Origin: Dichomitus squalens LYAD-421 SS1
Lineage: Eukaryota; Basidiomycota; Agaricomycetes; Polyporales; Polyporaceae
Length of the DNA stretch: 64,000 nucleotides
Reading direction: 5' to 3'
Assembly (NCBI RefSeq): GCF_000275845.1
Contig: NW_006766974.1
Location: 4,914-68,913 of the forward strand
Below the pieces are notes generated by a model. That model ran no database searches. It was not told the DNA's origin and was given only the letters and a program-made list of their open reading frames with translations. Both the position numbers and the translations under genes were made by a program. Positions 8,164 through 20,393 of the stretch are shown here, piece by piece; positions within the stretch are counted from its first letter, which is position 1; each line of letters opens with the position of its first letter.

Positions 8164-11100
8164 TCAGTCAATCAACATGTCCACATCTTCGCTTGCCTCC
8201 CTCAATGTCTCTCCTGCAGCCGTCACCGAGGCGTCGGGCATTTCGGCGTGAGTGTCTGAAGGATGTCCTCGAAGCGTCGCGTCCACCGCTCGAGAGTTCA
8301 TCAATTCGCGCGCGAGCTGTCGACGTGTTACGTCAGGCTCTTGGCGGAGGAGGCTCGCCACCGTCTGAGTTCGATCTGCACCTTGGCCAACGCCATCGTT
8401 CAGCCACTGGGAAGGCTGAGAATTACCTGGTCGGTAAGTCCATGATCCGTCGACTAGGGCAGCAGCGAGAGCCGGTATTGGAGATCGACCTACACCGGCC
8501 CCCGCGGTCACGTTTGTTGAGGGTCCAGGGTCGGCTATCTGTATCGGAGTCTCCGTCTGTGTCGCTGCGATAGTCGTAGGGATAAGATTCGCGGCGACGC
8601 GAACCATTTGCGCGGTCTGCCCTCGCTGCTCTTGCGCCAACCGCAGTTCGGCTGCCATCGCACGCGCCTGCCTTTCCCTCTCCCTGGCCTCTCTCCTTTC
8701 AACTCGGCCCTGGGCCGTAGTCGCTGGTGCCCCAGCAGCAACTGTCGCCGTGGATCCAGACCCATTCCCTGTGCCTCCAGCCCCTGTACCGCCACCCGCC
8801 CCAGCCCGTGAATGCTCTCCACCGTGACCATGACCGTGCCCGTGATGATGATGGTCGCCATCCTCCTCCGGGTCCTTCGCGCTACACCAAAAGCGATGGC
8901 CCTCACTCCATGCCGTACTCTGACACTCTTTCCCGCAATATTTCGCCTTCCGACACCGCCGACACTTGGCGAACTCACGCGGGAAGCGCTCCCATCGTCC
9001 GCAGAGCACTGCGCAATCACGTCGTCAGCACACCCGCTTACGGGCCCTTGCACAAGAACAAGATAGCAACACTTACTGTTCGCGCACTGCCGGATACCAC
9101 CACGACTATCATCCTTCCTACACGCGTTCCGCATGATGACTCCGGCCCAGTACTGGATCTCTGGTGGCAGACTCGGCGGAGGGTTCGAGGACTCTAGCTC
9201 AGACGAGCTGTGTCGGTAGGTGAATCGCTCGACAAGTGCGAATACGTTCGTCATACGTTGTGCCGGGGCGTTGTTACTGGAAGTACCCGCCGCCGAACTT
9301 GATCCCGACCCTGACGGACCCGCCGCCGCGGTCGAGCCACTCCCAGAACCCCCAGAAGAAGTCGCGGCAGCCTGCGCTCGCTCTTTCTCCTTCCCTCTCC
9401 CTGTCGCTGAATTGAACGCCTTGATAAAAGGATTGATGTCCTTCGAAGGAGTCGCAGTTGAGGAAGAGGTCGTAGCTGCGGCTCGGCTCGACGAGGCTGA
9501 CGGGCCGCTTGGGCCGGAAGCCGATCCAAAGCGGCCATCGTTGGATAAGTTTGCAGTTGCAGGGTGAAAGCTAGCGCGCGGCTTGTAGAACGCCTGACGA
9601 CAGTGGGGATACTTGCTGAGGTAGGCAAGGAGCTGCAGGCTAAGCAGCACGTCTTCATCGCGGTAGGGCCCCGACTCGACTTCGCGATGGTGATGATGGT
9701 GGTGGTGGCCATTCCCGCCATTGGCATTATTGGGCGCGTTTGTCGGCCGGATGGTATTCTGCCTAACAGGCGTATCCGTCGCCCGCCCGCGCCCGTCCTC
9801 AGCAGCGGCGGGGGTGAGAAACCCTCCAGTGACCTGCCGCGCAGTTGTCATGGGAAGATTGGTGGGGCCTGCCCGAGGTGTCCGCTCGCCTGCGCCTGTG
9901 TGTCCGTCAGCGACGTTGCGAGCAGGAGGTCCGTCCAGCGCACCAGGAGCTCCAGGGGGAGCACCCATGGCGAAGTCGTCGTTGGTCTCGAGCGATACGA
10001 TCCCATCTTCGACCCCTACACCAGGTACCACCCCCTCGTCGTTGATGATGATGTGTGCGTCTGATGGTAAGTCAATTCCAGTGGTTCCAGGCCCAGTAGG
10101 TGCGCCAGCGTCAGATACAATACCAACAGCACGACGCGAGTGAGTTGCGCGGATGGTACCTGTTTCGGTGTGCTGTCGCTCTGGAGAGGGCGAGGGCGCA
10201 TCGCCATCCCGACTCGCGTCCATGTCTACATCTCCGTCGTCTTCCGTCTCCGTCTCAGGTCTCGAGTTAGCGGCTGATGTCGATGTCGACGGACCGGCTG
10301 AAGCAGCAGGCACATTCAGTCGCGATCGATGTGCTCGTCGTATAGTATTGGTTGGTTGATCCCATACCGGTCGCGCGATGATGGTTCCGCTACGATCTCG
10401 GCCGGGTACTACAACCGAACCCGTGGGCGTATTCGAGCCATTGGGCGTCGCGTTAGTCGATGTTTCTGCGGATGTATCTGTGTCCTGTGCACGCGAAGCG
10501 CTGGGGGTTGCCTGATCCGTCTGCATGGGTTCCTGAAGGATACTACTTTAGTAATCCACACCCGGAATCCAACCAACACTTCAAGCATATGTTCTCCAAG
10601 CTTGAGCGCACGCCCAGAGACGCAAAGGTCCGAGGACGTGACATCCCATTGAGCCACTACGTGCCACAATATCCTACCGGATAGAGGGTTTGCGCATGGG
10701 AGAAACAGCAGGGATGCCATACAGAACAAGGCAAGACGAACAAGAAGAAGCGTACCTCTCTTGACGTATCAGCGCTGCTGAGGATAGAGATGTCCGCCGG
10801 TGTGATCGTTGGCTGGTCGGCTGCGATCTGGCGTTCCAAAGCCCGAGCTAACGCCGCCGCTTGCTCCCGCTGCCGCAACTCCATCTGCGCCTGCCGTCGC
10901 GCCATTCGCTGCTCGCGCGTCTCTCGAGGCATTCCATTTGCTGCGACAGACGGCCCAACCGGAAAACCCTTGCTCGCCAGCCACGCTTCCAAGATGCATC
11001 CGACAACTTCAAGCGTCCCGGCCTGGACCACGCGACTGCGGATGGGCTCGCTGCCACGGACGCCGATGTTCACAATACACTGAAAAGCCAATGAAAACCG

Positions 11101-11500
11101 GTAGGCGGCGTGCTTGTCGTAGGTTTTAGGAAGGAGAGTCGGGGCTGGTTTAGATGGGTGGGAACCGGGGGATGCAAGTCCGTAGAAGATAGCGGGGTTT
11201 TCTGGAGGTGGCGGGGAGATACAGAAGTCGTGAAGGATGCGAACGAGACGCTCAAGGCCGCCGTCCATGGTCATGATCTCGCGGATACGGGGAGATGTTG
11301 AGGTGAGATAGACAAGATGGGTAAGCGAGTTGAACAGTGGTAGCGAGGAGTTTGTGTCGAGCGCTGCGTTGGTTCACTTGGTCTCTCGCGTTCTCCGACC
11401 GATCTGTAGCGATTCACGCACCTCGTCTGTCATACAGCTGGGAGGAAATACAGACACAAGCTCTGTTCTGCGCTGGAAACGCAAAGTTGGATTCACGCAT
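8164..11500 (-). CDS. MYND-finger protein, Mub1/SamB family
   Basis: Yeast Mub1 partners the Ubr2 ubiquitin ligase in turnover of the proteasome activator Rpn4; Aspergillus SamB affects cell polarity. Four exons (11500-11422, 11363-10756, 10532-9077, 9008-8164) give 995 residues. The N-terminus is typical: MRESNFAFPAQNRACV, LFNSLTHLVYLTSTSPRIRE, MTMDGGLERLVRIL, AYRFSLAFQCIVNIGVRGSE. A second conserved block (DVLLSLQLLAYLSKYPHCRQ) follows a run of seven histidines at about 505-511. The MYND zinc finger spans about 712-755, with Cys pairs, YCGKEC and a final HxxxC, split by a 68-nt intron after the first cysteine. It is followed by a His/Gly-rich run and a long low-complexity tail. The 223-nt intron (10755-10533) is unusually long and could hide a small extra exon. 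Confidence 0.88.
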
Positions 11501-12901
11501 GATGGGTGACGGGCGGGGGCGTAGACTGCGCTCTAAGTGGGTCGACAGTAGACTAGAGAGAAATGAGATGTATGGCTGTGAATAAGGTCGTGGTCGTCGT
11601 GTGAGACGGAATCGAATGTGGTCGGTGTTGGAGCAGACGACCAGAGCCCGGGCAACAAGTGATCTGACTGATCCTTTATTTACCTTTATTTGTCTTCGTG
11701 GCTGCCACCGCCATTAACGGCAGCTGCGCCCATGCGGTGAGTCTCGCTTCGTCCTTCTCTTCCCCCACCATCCCAAGTATTCCACGTAAACTGTCTAGGA
11801 ACATGTTTGGCTCGCTGTCACATTTGAGAGGTATGTGGCAACAGATTCACCAAGTACTGTCTGCCCTCGCTGATATCTGTGACCCCTGCATCCCTCGTGT
11901 CCTTTGCGAGTTTCGTTGCTCGTCGATCATCTACTCTGCCCAAGCAAGGAACGAAATAGTGCAACGCATCATCAGATACGCTGACTCTAAATGCAGATGC
12001 GCCTTATGAAGGAGGCCTTTGCGAACGCCTCAACGGTCAATCCTACCACTGTGCCTGTCTCTATCCGGGTAGGTTGATGAGCGAATCCGTGGCAGTCCTT
12101 GCATGTAGGGATTCTATCGCACGGATTATCGTAACGCTGTCACCGTCTCCTTCGCCCTGCCCTCAAAGGCTGGTCAAAGTCAGAAATGTCTCTCCACAAC
12201 GGTCGGCTGACGTTTCACAAGTTGCACTCACAACGGTCTCACCTCTCGCTCCGCTCAGCATCCGGCATCGACAATTCCCCTAGATTGCACGAGCCCTATG
12301 CTCGCTATGTACCGATGTAGCATGGCGTTATTCCTGACATGTTCTTACAAAGAATAGTAACAGGCGATTGTGTACACACGCGGCGCGTATAGCATCCTGG
12401 GCCCATCGACAACCGCCAAGTCTGGGAAGCTTTCTTCAAGTTCCAATCCCAATTCCGCCAAACCTCTCAGTCGCATATTCCAGCCCGTACTGGTTTGCGG
12501 CGCGTAACGTACTTGACGTGCATGGCGACTGGTCTATCGCCGTTGAAGAATGCCCTTATATCGCCGCATATTCCTGAGACTCGGAGGCTGAAGACTGCAC
12601 GAACAAGATCGATTGCTGGCGGTCTGTGCTATAGCGCGGCCACGTGATAGATAGACACGGTTCGAGTCGTCGCGACGCTGTCCGGGCGTCTCTTTGACTC
12701 CTTCTGTCATCCTCCTCGTCCCCCTTCAACGTCCTCTTCGTCCTCCTCAACATTCCCCTCGCCCTCCTCAACATTCCCCTCGCCCTCCTCAACATTCCCC
12801 TCGCCCTCCTCAACATTCCCCTCGCCCTCTCTCCCTGGACCTTCTCCTCAGAGGTACCCGGACACGCTCTTTCAACTCTCGTTCTTTATCCCTTCCCCGT
12901 G
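11501..12901 (+). other. Intergenic with possible unrecognised small gene
   Basis: Holds the MYND-gene promoter on the left and the kinesin promoter on the right. On the plus strand there are suggestive pieces: MFGSLSHLR before a GTATGT donor near 11832, then MRLMKEAFANASTVNPTTVP after an AG near 11995, and, after an AG near 12391, a frame reading NRQVWEAFFKFQSQFRQT and onward to a stop near 12645. They resemble exons, but I could not join them in phase and do not recognise a family. Confidence 0.3.
12741..12829 (+). repeat. 21-bp minisatellite, about four copies
   Basis: The unit CTCCTCAACATTCCCCTCGC plus one base is repeated four times head to tail with no visible divergence, ending 73 bp before the kinesin start codon. 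It lies in the kinesin promoter or 5' UTR and is strongly pyrimidine-rich on the coding strand. Confidence 0.9.
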
Positions 12902-15758
12902 ATGTCTTATTCCAGGGTCAAGATTGCCGCCCGTCTCCGACCAGCCATCCCAGGCGAGATCCATGACAATGCTATCCGTGTCCTTAACTCCGACGCAGGC
13001 CCATATATCTCCGTTGACAATCCTAGAGACCCATCTCAGACGTTCAAATACCCGTACGCATATCTTTCCGTTACCCTCCTCACCTTCTCAACCCTCGCAG
13101 CTTCTCGTCTTGCTATGACCAATCGTCCAGTCAAGACCAGATCTTTGACCGCGATGTTAAGCCCCTCATAGAGGTCGTCTTCTCCGGCGTCGTGCGTCTC
13201 ATCCCTCGTCCATCCCGCCTCCTACCTACCTAACCTCTCGTTAGACCGCCACTGTCTTTGCATATGGTGTCACTTCATCCGGCAAGACCCACACCATGCA
13301 AGGCAACACCCAACATCCAGGCATCATCCCTCGTGCCGTTGAGGTCAGCATTTACCACTGCCCATAAGTAAATTTGACGTTCAACTCCCTTCAGGAAATA
13401 TTCCGGAGAGCTGCCTCCACTGGCCTTCACGCATCAATTGCGGCTTCCTACATGGAGATATACAAAGATGAAGTGTATGACCTTCTCGTCGACAGGGAAA
13501 CAGTGCGTCTCTCGACTCCGAGGAACATCTCACTTCTAACCCTGCTCAAAGGCTGCCAAACTCCCCGTGCGCGAGAACGAAGTTGGCCAGGTCTTCGTTG
13601 CGAACCTCTCCATGCTTCCCCTCGACTCCCTTCAAGACTTTCACACGATCTTTTTGTCCGTATTCTCACTGACTTTGCTTCATCCTTCGCTGACCTACCA
13701 CTTTCAGACGCGCCAACAAGCAACGTTCTGTCAGCTCCACCAACCTCAACTCGGTTTCGTCCCGTTCCCATGCTATTCTCACAATTCACGTCAACGTCAT
13801 CGATCCTGTGGCCAACATGAGTATGCATGCCTCATCTCGCCACGCGCAGCCTCCTTCGACTAACCGTATGCAGCCTTAGCTGGTAAACTGAACCTCGTCG
13901 ATCTTGCAGGCTCAGAGAACAACAAGGTCTGCTCGGTTTCGTTTGAACACTGCTCGATCCCTGCTCACTCACCGCAGCTCACCGGCAACGACGCGACCCG
14001 CATGGCTGAGTCAGCGGCGATCAACAAGTCGCTCAGCGTCCTCGGCCAGGTCGTGCATGCGCTCAACCAAGGCGCAGTGAGTGCTCTTCTGGTATCATCT
14101 CTTGGTTTCCCTCTCTCAACCCGCCTGCGCACCCAGAGCCGCATTCCGTACCGCAACTCCAAGCTCACGCGGATATTGCAAGACGCGCTGGGCGGAAGCT
14201 CCATTGGTCTCCTGATATGCAACCTCGCGCCAGGCACGAAGTTCCGACAAGATACCCTCAATACCCTCAAGTAAGCAGTTCTATATACCCCTCTCCAGAC
14301 GCTGACATCCTGCGTGCGTCTCCTCCCGTGCCAGCTTCGCCGTCCGGACAAAGAACATCCAGAACAAACCCGTGGTCAATCAACAAGCCACAACAGTCGC
14401 AGCACTACCAAAGCCCATCCAGCTCTCCACCTCATTCACCTTGACTTCGTTCAACCAGCCTTCGTCGGCGGCCACAGCTGGACCTTCCCGCCTTCCTGGT
14501 CCCCGACCCTCACGTGTCCCCAGACCGTCCGGCTTCGGCTTGGACCATGTAGGCGGGCGCAGCTCACTCCCTCTCCCCCTTGTTGCTGAAGCCATTAAGA
14601 TTGAGGAGAAACCACCTGTCGTCCCTGCACACCTCACGGAAGAGGAGATTAATGCCCGCGTAGGTCTTGGCTATCCTCTGAACCCATATCCATCGCGCTG
14701 ACCCACTTCGCATGGACCCAGATCGCGAAAGCCGTGGAGCGCGAGGTAGCCCGTCGCCTTGAAGAAGAGCGTGAGCGTCTCCGGCGTGAGGAGGAGGAGA
14801 GGGCTGCCAACCTCTCAGCAGGTTCCTCCGCCTCCGCCTCCCGCAACCACCATGTAATCACCGACGGCAGCACCAACATCAGCATCAACACCACCCAGGA
14901 AGACAACTCGACGTCATCTTCATCATCGGCACTCGAGTCTCTCCCCTCGGGTATGCTCACGCCGCTGCTAAAGTCCAAGGCCGGCGCGTCCGAGGACGAG
15001 CTCAAGCGCCGCCTCGATGAGCTCGAGGCCAGATTGTGCGCCCTCTCTATCGCTCTCGCAAACCGCTACCTCGCGCGCTGACATGACTTCAACCGCCATG
15101 AACGAATCTCAGCGAGCGCGCTAACAAAGCGGCTAGCACGGCGCTGCATCTTGCCGACGTGCTTTCACCGATCTCGAAGAAGAAGACTGGGCGGGCGTAT
15201 GTCGCCCTCGCGCGGTCGCAGTCGCAGAAGTGCGTCTCTTCCCGTTCCTTCATCCTTACATCTTTTTATCACGCATCGTAGCCGCCGCTTAGTTTGAGAT
15301 TCTATGTTGTAGCGGGCGTCGTGCTTACGTTGGTCTGATCCTCGTCGCAGGAATAACCTCGAAGTGGCCCTGGAACTGTATCGCAAAGCCGAGACGTACG
15401 TCCCGGACAACGTCAAGCTCCGGGAGAGGTCAGTACTCTTCTAGGTCCCTTCGATTCTGGCCCTGACCCTTGCCTGCCGAGTAGAATTATCGAGATCGAG
15501 TGGGCAGTCAAGAACAACCGCCCGTTCAACCCTTCCCCCAAGAAACGCCGCCGCGCAGCCCAGTCCAAGAGCAAGTCTGGGCGCAGCAAGCGCAAGGCGA
15601 CGCCGTCCCGGGACCAGGATGGTGATGCAGAGGAGTCCGGCAAGGAGAATTTCAGCGGCGATGAGGCTCTGAGCGCAGGGAAGCGCAAAGTCGAGGACGC
15701 GGAGGCGGGCACACCACCGAGGAAGCGAAGGCTCGTTAAGATCGAGGAGCTGGCTTGA
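12902..15758 (+). CDS. Kinesin motor protein, kinesin-10/Kid-like
   Basis: Plus-end-type motor head at the N-terminus. Fourteen exons (12902-13053, 13101-13191, 13245-13343, 13395-13502, 13552-13655, 13708-13820, 13874-13926, 13978-14076, 14137-14270, 14335-14659, 14722-15035, 15113-15229, 15351-15428, 15485-15758) give 686 residues. Motifs: [15 protein letters not shown]-loop [13 protein letters not shown] (about 86-98), switch I NSVSSRSH (about 198-205), switch [10 protein letters not shown] (about 229-236), [35 protein letters not shown], and the neck NFAVRTKNI. The tail has a charged coiled-coil-like stretch, a TPR-like [20 protein letters not shown] and a basic KKRRRAA/RKRRL end that looks nuclear or DNA-binding. 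The class is judged from head motifs; no helix-hairpin-helix of animal Kid was seen. Confidence 0.9.
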
Positions 15759-17298
15759 GTGATTGTGCCAGTGTGCGGACGGCTTTGTGGATTATCCCTC
15801 GTGCGAACGCGTTCCTGCCCCACGGTCTTCCGTTGTATGGGTATAGTGATAGGATAGGATACATATATTACCGGTTTTCGATTTAGTCGTATGACGCTCT
15901 CGATATGTAATTCTGCCATCTCTCTCACGATCATGAACCACACGGGCCATCGGAGGGTCTTCACTGGTAGACAGGTCCAGCCATATTTTCTACGTTTCCG
16001 CTTGAGGCGTGGATGTGCAAGACGGGCAAGTGATCGTTCTATGAACATAGCATAATGCGAATCTGAAGCCAAGCGTATCTGACGCATCATAGCGAGAAGT
16101 GTCCGTCCGTTGAGCTTACATAGATGCTACCGCGATCGACTCAGACCTATTGAAGATCCCAAAACCACGTAGCAGAGTCACAGTGTCCGACGTTTCTTGT
16201 TGGCAGCTACAACCGCAGCTTCAGCACATGATTGCTCGGGGTCAGCTTGTCACCGAGTGCTCTATGACGGACTTGATCGTGCATCATGGGCTTGTAATTT
16301 GAAACGAGAGCATCACTAGAGAAACATGGGACGACATGCAGCGTGGTTGGCGGACCCTTACTGCCCTTATTGCGTCATAACATGGGACCGAAAGCGTGAG
16401 ACGGACGATAGTTAGGCAAACAGGATCCGCGCATGTTTCAGTCTCCCAGATAGTACTTGTACTACGGAGATTCGGGCCGACCGACGATAGAAGAGTAGAA
16501 TATAGCGTGAGTTTGGATGGCCACTGGATGGGTCGGGAGAACCCCGGGACCGCGAGCTGGGAGTGGGGCTAAGTAAGTAAGACGAGTGTGTTGGGATGGC
16601 CATCGATGGCGCAGCGTTCCAGCAAGCGAAGCCATTTCCGTTTGAGCAGATTCGCGGTGAAAACTGAGCAGACCGCCGCCGCGTACCTGGGATTGGGATT
16701 GCATGTGCAGGACATCTGATGCCGTATTGGGATGGCCGAGTCGGAGCGGTCATGCGACCTCCTCGCCCCAGCGCCTGACTCAGACTTGGCCACAACCTTC
16801 TCCTGCCTCTCTAGTTTTGCCTCTTCCAACGATCATCCCCTCAGTGCATCCCAGCTCTCACGGCATGAGGTAACAGCCTCGTAATTTACTGCATCCGCTC
16901 GCAGAGCGAAGCCCCTCAACGGCCATCGAGGAGGCGAGCCCCGCCCCGACCGTTTGACAAATTCATGCGGTCGCTGCTGGTTGATTGGAGCCCCGTGTGA
17001 GTCCCAAGACGCGTGACGGCGTTGAGATGATGCATTCTCCAGTTCCATCAACGTTCATCAATCGCTTCGGCTAACGTCCCCCAGACTTGTGGGGTCCCCG
17101 CGCCCGTGCCTGGGTCAGACGACCCCGCACGCTGCGACGCGAGCCGGTCCGCAACCACAGACCGCATGTTCCACTTGCTATAAAACATCCCTCCAATCTT
17201 TGACAATTCCCCGGTTGCGGTCCAAGCTTTGTGCTTCCCCTCCACCAGCGGTCCAGCTCTGACAGCCCTGCCATTGCCTACGGGACTAGCCAGCAAAA
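15759..17298. other. Intergenic between kinesin and sugar transporter
   Basis: No gene with family resemblance or consistent splicing was found on either strand. The right 300 bp is GC-rich and is the transporter promoter. Long minus-strand open frames overlapping 15413-16090 are shadows of the last kinesin exon. Confidence 0.5.
17178..17185 (+). promoter_or_regulatory. TATA box of the sugar transporter gene
   Basis: CTATAAAA lies 114 bp upstream of the transporter ATG at 17299, a typical spacing for a TATA-driven fungal promoter with a short leader. Confidence 0.5.
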
Positions 17299-19306
17299 AT
17301 GGTCAAAGCCGTAAGTCCTTTGCTTCTTCGTCCGAGAATTCATACTCATATCCGTCTCGCACCTCAACCATAGTACTCACCCGCCATTGCAGCTAATCCG
17401 GTTAGTCTCTGTCATATCGTTATCATTCCCGTGCCTCAAGCCTTTCCTTCGTCGACTTCGTGACTGACTATACCTCGCATGTCACTTAGTACATCGTCGG
17501 TTCATTCGCATGTATTGGCGGTGGTCTCTTCGGTCTGGACATCTCGTCCATGTCCGGCGTCCTCTCCAATGATGCCTACAAGAGGCAGTTTGGCAACCCC
17601 GACTCCAACGCCCAGGGTGCCATCGTCGCCGCCATGCCTGCCGGCTCCTTCGTCGGTGCACTGGCTGTCTCCAAGCTCGCCGATCTCCTGGGCCGCAAAT
17701 GGACAGTCATTATCTCTGGCTGGATCTGGGTTGTTGGCTCCATCCTCCAGTGCGCTGCTGTCGTGAGTCTCACTTTACTCTTTTCGGACCCTTGTGTCCC
17801 ACCGAGTTGTGTGCGCACCGGGTCCGGACAAAGCTTTCCATGCCTCGTCGTGGGATCCCAGAGTAAGACGCGATAGGGCGAGATAAGGCGCCATCTCATC
17901 CGCATTCTCGGCTCCACACCCGTGCGACCCGTCTCGTGCCCAAGTGCACTAACCTCAGTGACGGCAAAGCACGCTTTTCCTGAGCACGGACGCTGACGTG
18001 ACATCATTCGACAGGACCGTGGCATGCTTGTCGTCGGGCGTATCATTTCTGGGATCGCCGTCGGTATCGCCTCGGCAATCGTCCCTCTCTACCAGTCTGA
18101 GATAACCGATCCCCGCATCCGTGGTCGTCTCGTGTCGATGCAGCAATGGTCCATCACTTGGGGTATCCTCCTCCAGTACTTCGTCGAATTCGGTTGCTCC
18201 TACATCAATGGCGTCGCCTCCTTCCGTATTCCCTGGGGTCTCCAGATGATTCCTGCTATCATCTTGTCCCTCGGTATGCTCCTCTTCCCCGAATCGCCGC
18301 GTTGGCTCGTGGACCACGACCGTGAGGACGAGGCTCTCGAGATCCTCGCCGACCTTCACGGCAAGGGCGATCCTAACAACGAACTCGTCCAGTTGGAGAT
18401 CGCCGAAATCAAGGAGCAGGTCCGTTTCGAGCGCACCGAGGGTGCCAAGTCCTACCTTGACTTGATCAAGCCTGGCATCTTCCGCCGCGTCACGCTCGGT
18501 GCATCGCTCCAGATGTGGTCTCAGCTCTCCGGTATGAACATCATGATGTACTACATCATCTACGTCTTCCAGGGTGCCGGTCTCACGGGTCGCCGCGGTA
18601 ACCTCATCGCTGACTCCGTTCAGTACGTACTCAACGTCGCGTTCACCATCCCCGCTATCATCTATATCGACAAGTGGGGCCGCCGTCCCATGCTTCTCGC
18701 CGGTACTCTTCTTATGGGCTTCTGGCTCTTCCTCGTCGGTGGTCTCCAAGGCGGCTATGGAGCCTGGGGACAGGTGGACGGTGACCGCGTCTGGGTCATC
18801 ACTGGACATGACGGCATCACAAAGGCGATCATCGTCTTCTCTTACTTTTTCGTCTGTTCCTTCGCCATCACCATGGGTCCCGTCTCCTGGACGTACCCCG
18901 CCGAGATTTTCCCCATGCGCGTCCGTGCCAAGGCCGTCTCCGTCTCGACCGCGGCGAACTGGCTGTTCAACTTCGCGCTCGCGTGGGCCGTGCCTCCTGG
19001 TCTGTCGAACATCGCGTGGAAGACGTACTTCATCTTCGGAACCTTCAACTTCGCGGCGTTCATCCACATCTTCTTCATGTTCCCCGAGACTGCCGGCCGC
19101 ACGCTCGAGGAGATCGAGGACGTCTTCGCGCAAGGCCACGTCTTCACGGCCTGGAAGGTCAAGCGCGACGTTGGCAAGAGGACCCTCGAGGACGTCAAGG
19201 TGCGCTCTCAGATTCTCTCTTCACTACTCGCGCAGATACTGATCTATCATCTCTTTAGCACGAGGTCCACCAAGTCGAGAGCCGCGACGAAAAGCAGTCG
19301 GCATAA
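17299..19306 (+). CDS. MFS monosaccharide transporter (sugar porter family)
   Basis: Proton-coupled or facilitated hexose/pentose uptake at the plasma membrane is the family role; the substrate cannot be read from sequence. Five exons (17299-17310, 17374-17400, 17490-17762, 18015-19199, 19259-19306) give 514 residues, normal for a 12-segment sugar porter. Family motifs are GGGLFGLDISSMSGVL in helix 1, the LADLLGRKW loop, RIISGIAVGIASAIVPLYQSE, PESPRWLV, QMWSQLSGMNIMMYYI, DKWGRRPMLLAG, WTYPAEIFPMRVRAKA and the closing PETAGRTLEEIEDVF. The first two exons are tiny (12 and 27 nt). The last exon encodes a short hydrophilic end, ESRDEKQSA. Intron 3 is long (252 nt). Confidence 0.95.
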
Positions 19307-20393
19307 GCGCCCCCTCCTCGTTTCGTCCCTTCACTGCTTGTTGTTTCACTCATGTCCCCTGTGTACGTTAACTCCTGGCCTTAACCGTTGGAGGCTTGTC
19401 TACGAATATCAGGTGCATTACCCACGATTGATAATGACTATTCGGATGATCCCCATGTATTAGTTAGTGTATTAACGCGCTTCTTTCCCTCTCGTCTCGC
19501 TCACGAAGTCCTTACGCTCGAGCGTCGCCTGATTGGTTGAGGATGCAGGCGCTTCAATCGGGTTCGAAGTGCGCTCGTATGCAGATTTCCATAAGTCGTG
19601 TAGCTCCTCGCGCCTCGCCCAAGGTGTCACCGCCCCACGACCATCCAGGGTTCACGTTTATTTCCCATCTTCCGCCGCACTTCGCCGTCGCTTAGAGGAC
19701 ATGCCGTCAATCTGACAAGGTGAACACTCGAATGGGGAAGTTGAGCACTTACCCAGGCCAAATACCTGGCTATGTAGTCACAGCGGCAACGGTTCGATAA
19801 GATGCTTCCACGTAGCTTGACATGCCGCATGGAATCATCTTTGCGTGGTCCTCGCTGAGCCGACTATGGTATTCACGCTCAGCAGCGAGCCTCAGGCAGC
19901 GAGCCTGAGTCCTCGGCGATCTGTGCTAATGACGGTGGCATTCAAGTATAGGATCCAATGGATGCAACAACCGTAAGGCAACTTTGGACTCACCCCCGGG
20001 CCCGCTACCGCGTCGTCACCTGAACAAGAAGCTACAAACTCTATAGCGAGAGGAACCTACAACTCTGATCCAAGATGACATGGCCCCCTCCGTGTGCGAG
20101 CGCCTTGAGATTTCGGCCGACCAGCCGATACCAGGATGGCAGTTCCATATCAAGATACTTGGGAGAGGTATCACGAGTTGTCTACTGTCCACCAGTCGGC
20201 ATAGAACCTGGCAATAGAGGCCATCTCCCAATCGTCGGATCGCTGCTGGGTGCGAAGTAACCTCGGCGCGCGCGAGCGACTGTGTCGTCTCTCGGTGATA
20301 TTCTACCATAGAGCATCGGACCCACGCCCATCTTCAATGACATAGCGGTAGCTATCAGTACAGGTCACAAACTGTAGAGTCCAAGAGGTGCAG
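19307..20393. other. Intergenic between transporter and BTB gene
   Basis: The two genes converge here. No supported gene, tRNA or repeat was seen. Confidence 0.5.

Noticed and set aside
8535..9075. Continuation of the MYND-protein frame past the 9076 donor (reading on to 8535)
   Set aside because: Splicing at 9076/9009 restores the MYND finger cysteines in phase, whereas the read-through frame loses all family similarity.
12741..12829. CRISPR-like array
   Set aside because: The 21-bp units abut with no spacers and the genome is eukaryotic; it is a minisatellite.
15413..16090. 225-codon minus-strand open frame after the kinesin
   Set aside because: Overlaps the last kinesin exon in antisense; no recognisable domain.
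17955..19139. 394-codon minus-strand open frame across the sugar transporter
   Set aside because: It is the antisense shadow of a GC-rich coding exon; composition is Asp/Glu/Arg/Thr-heavy and it has no family resemblance, whereas the plus strand is an unmistakable MFS sugar porter.
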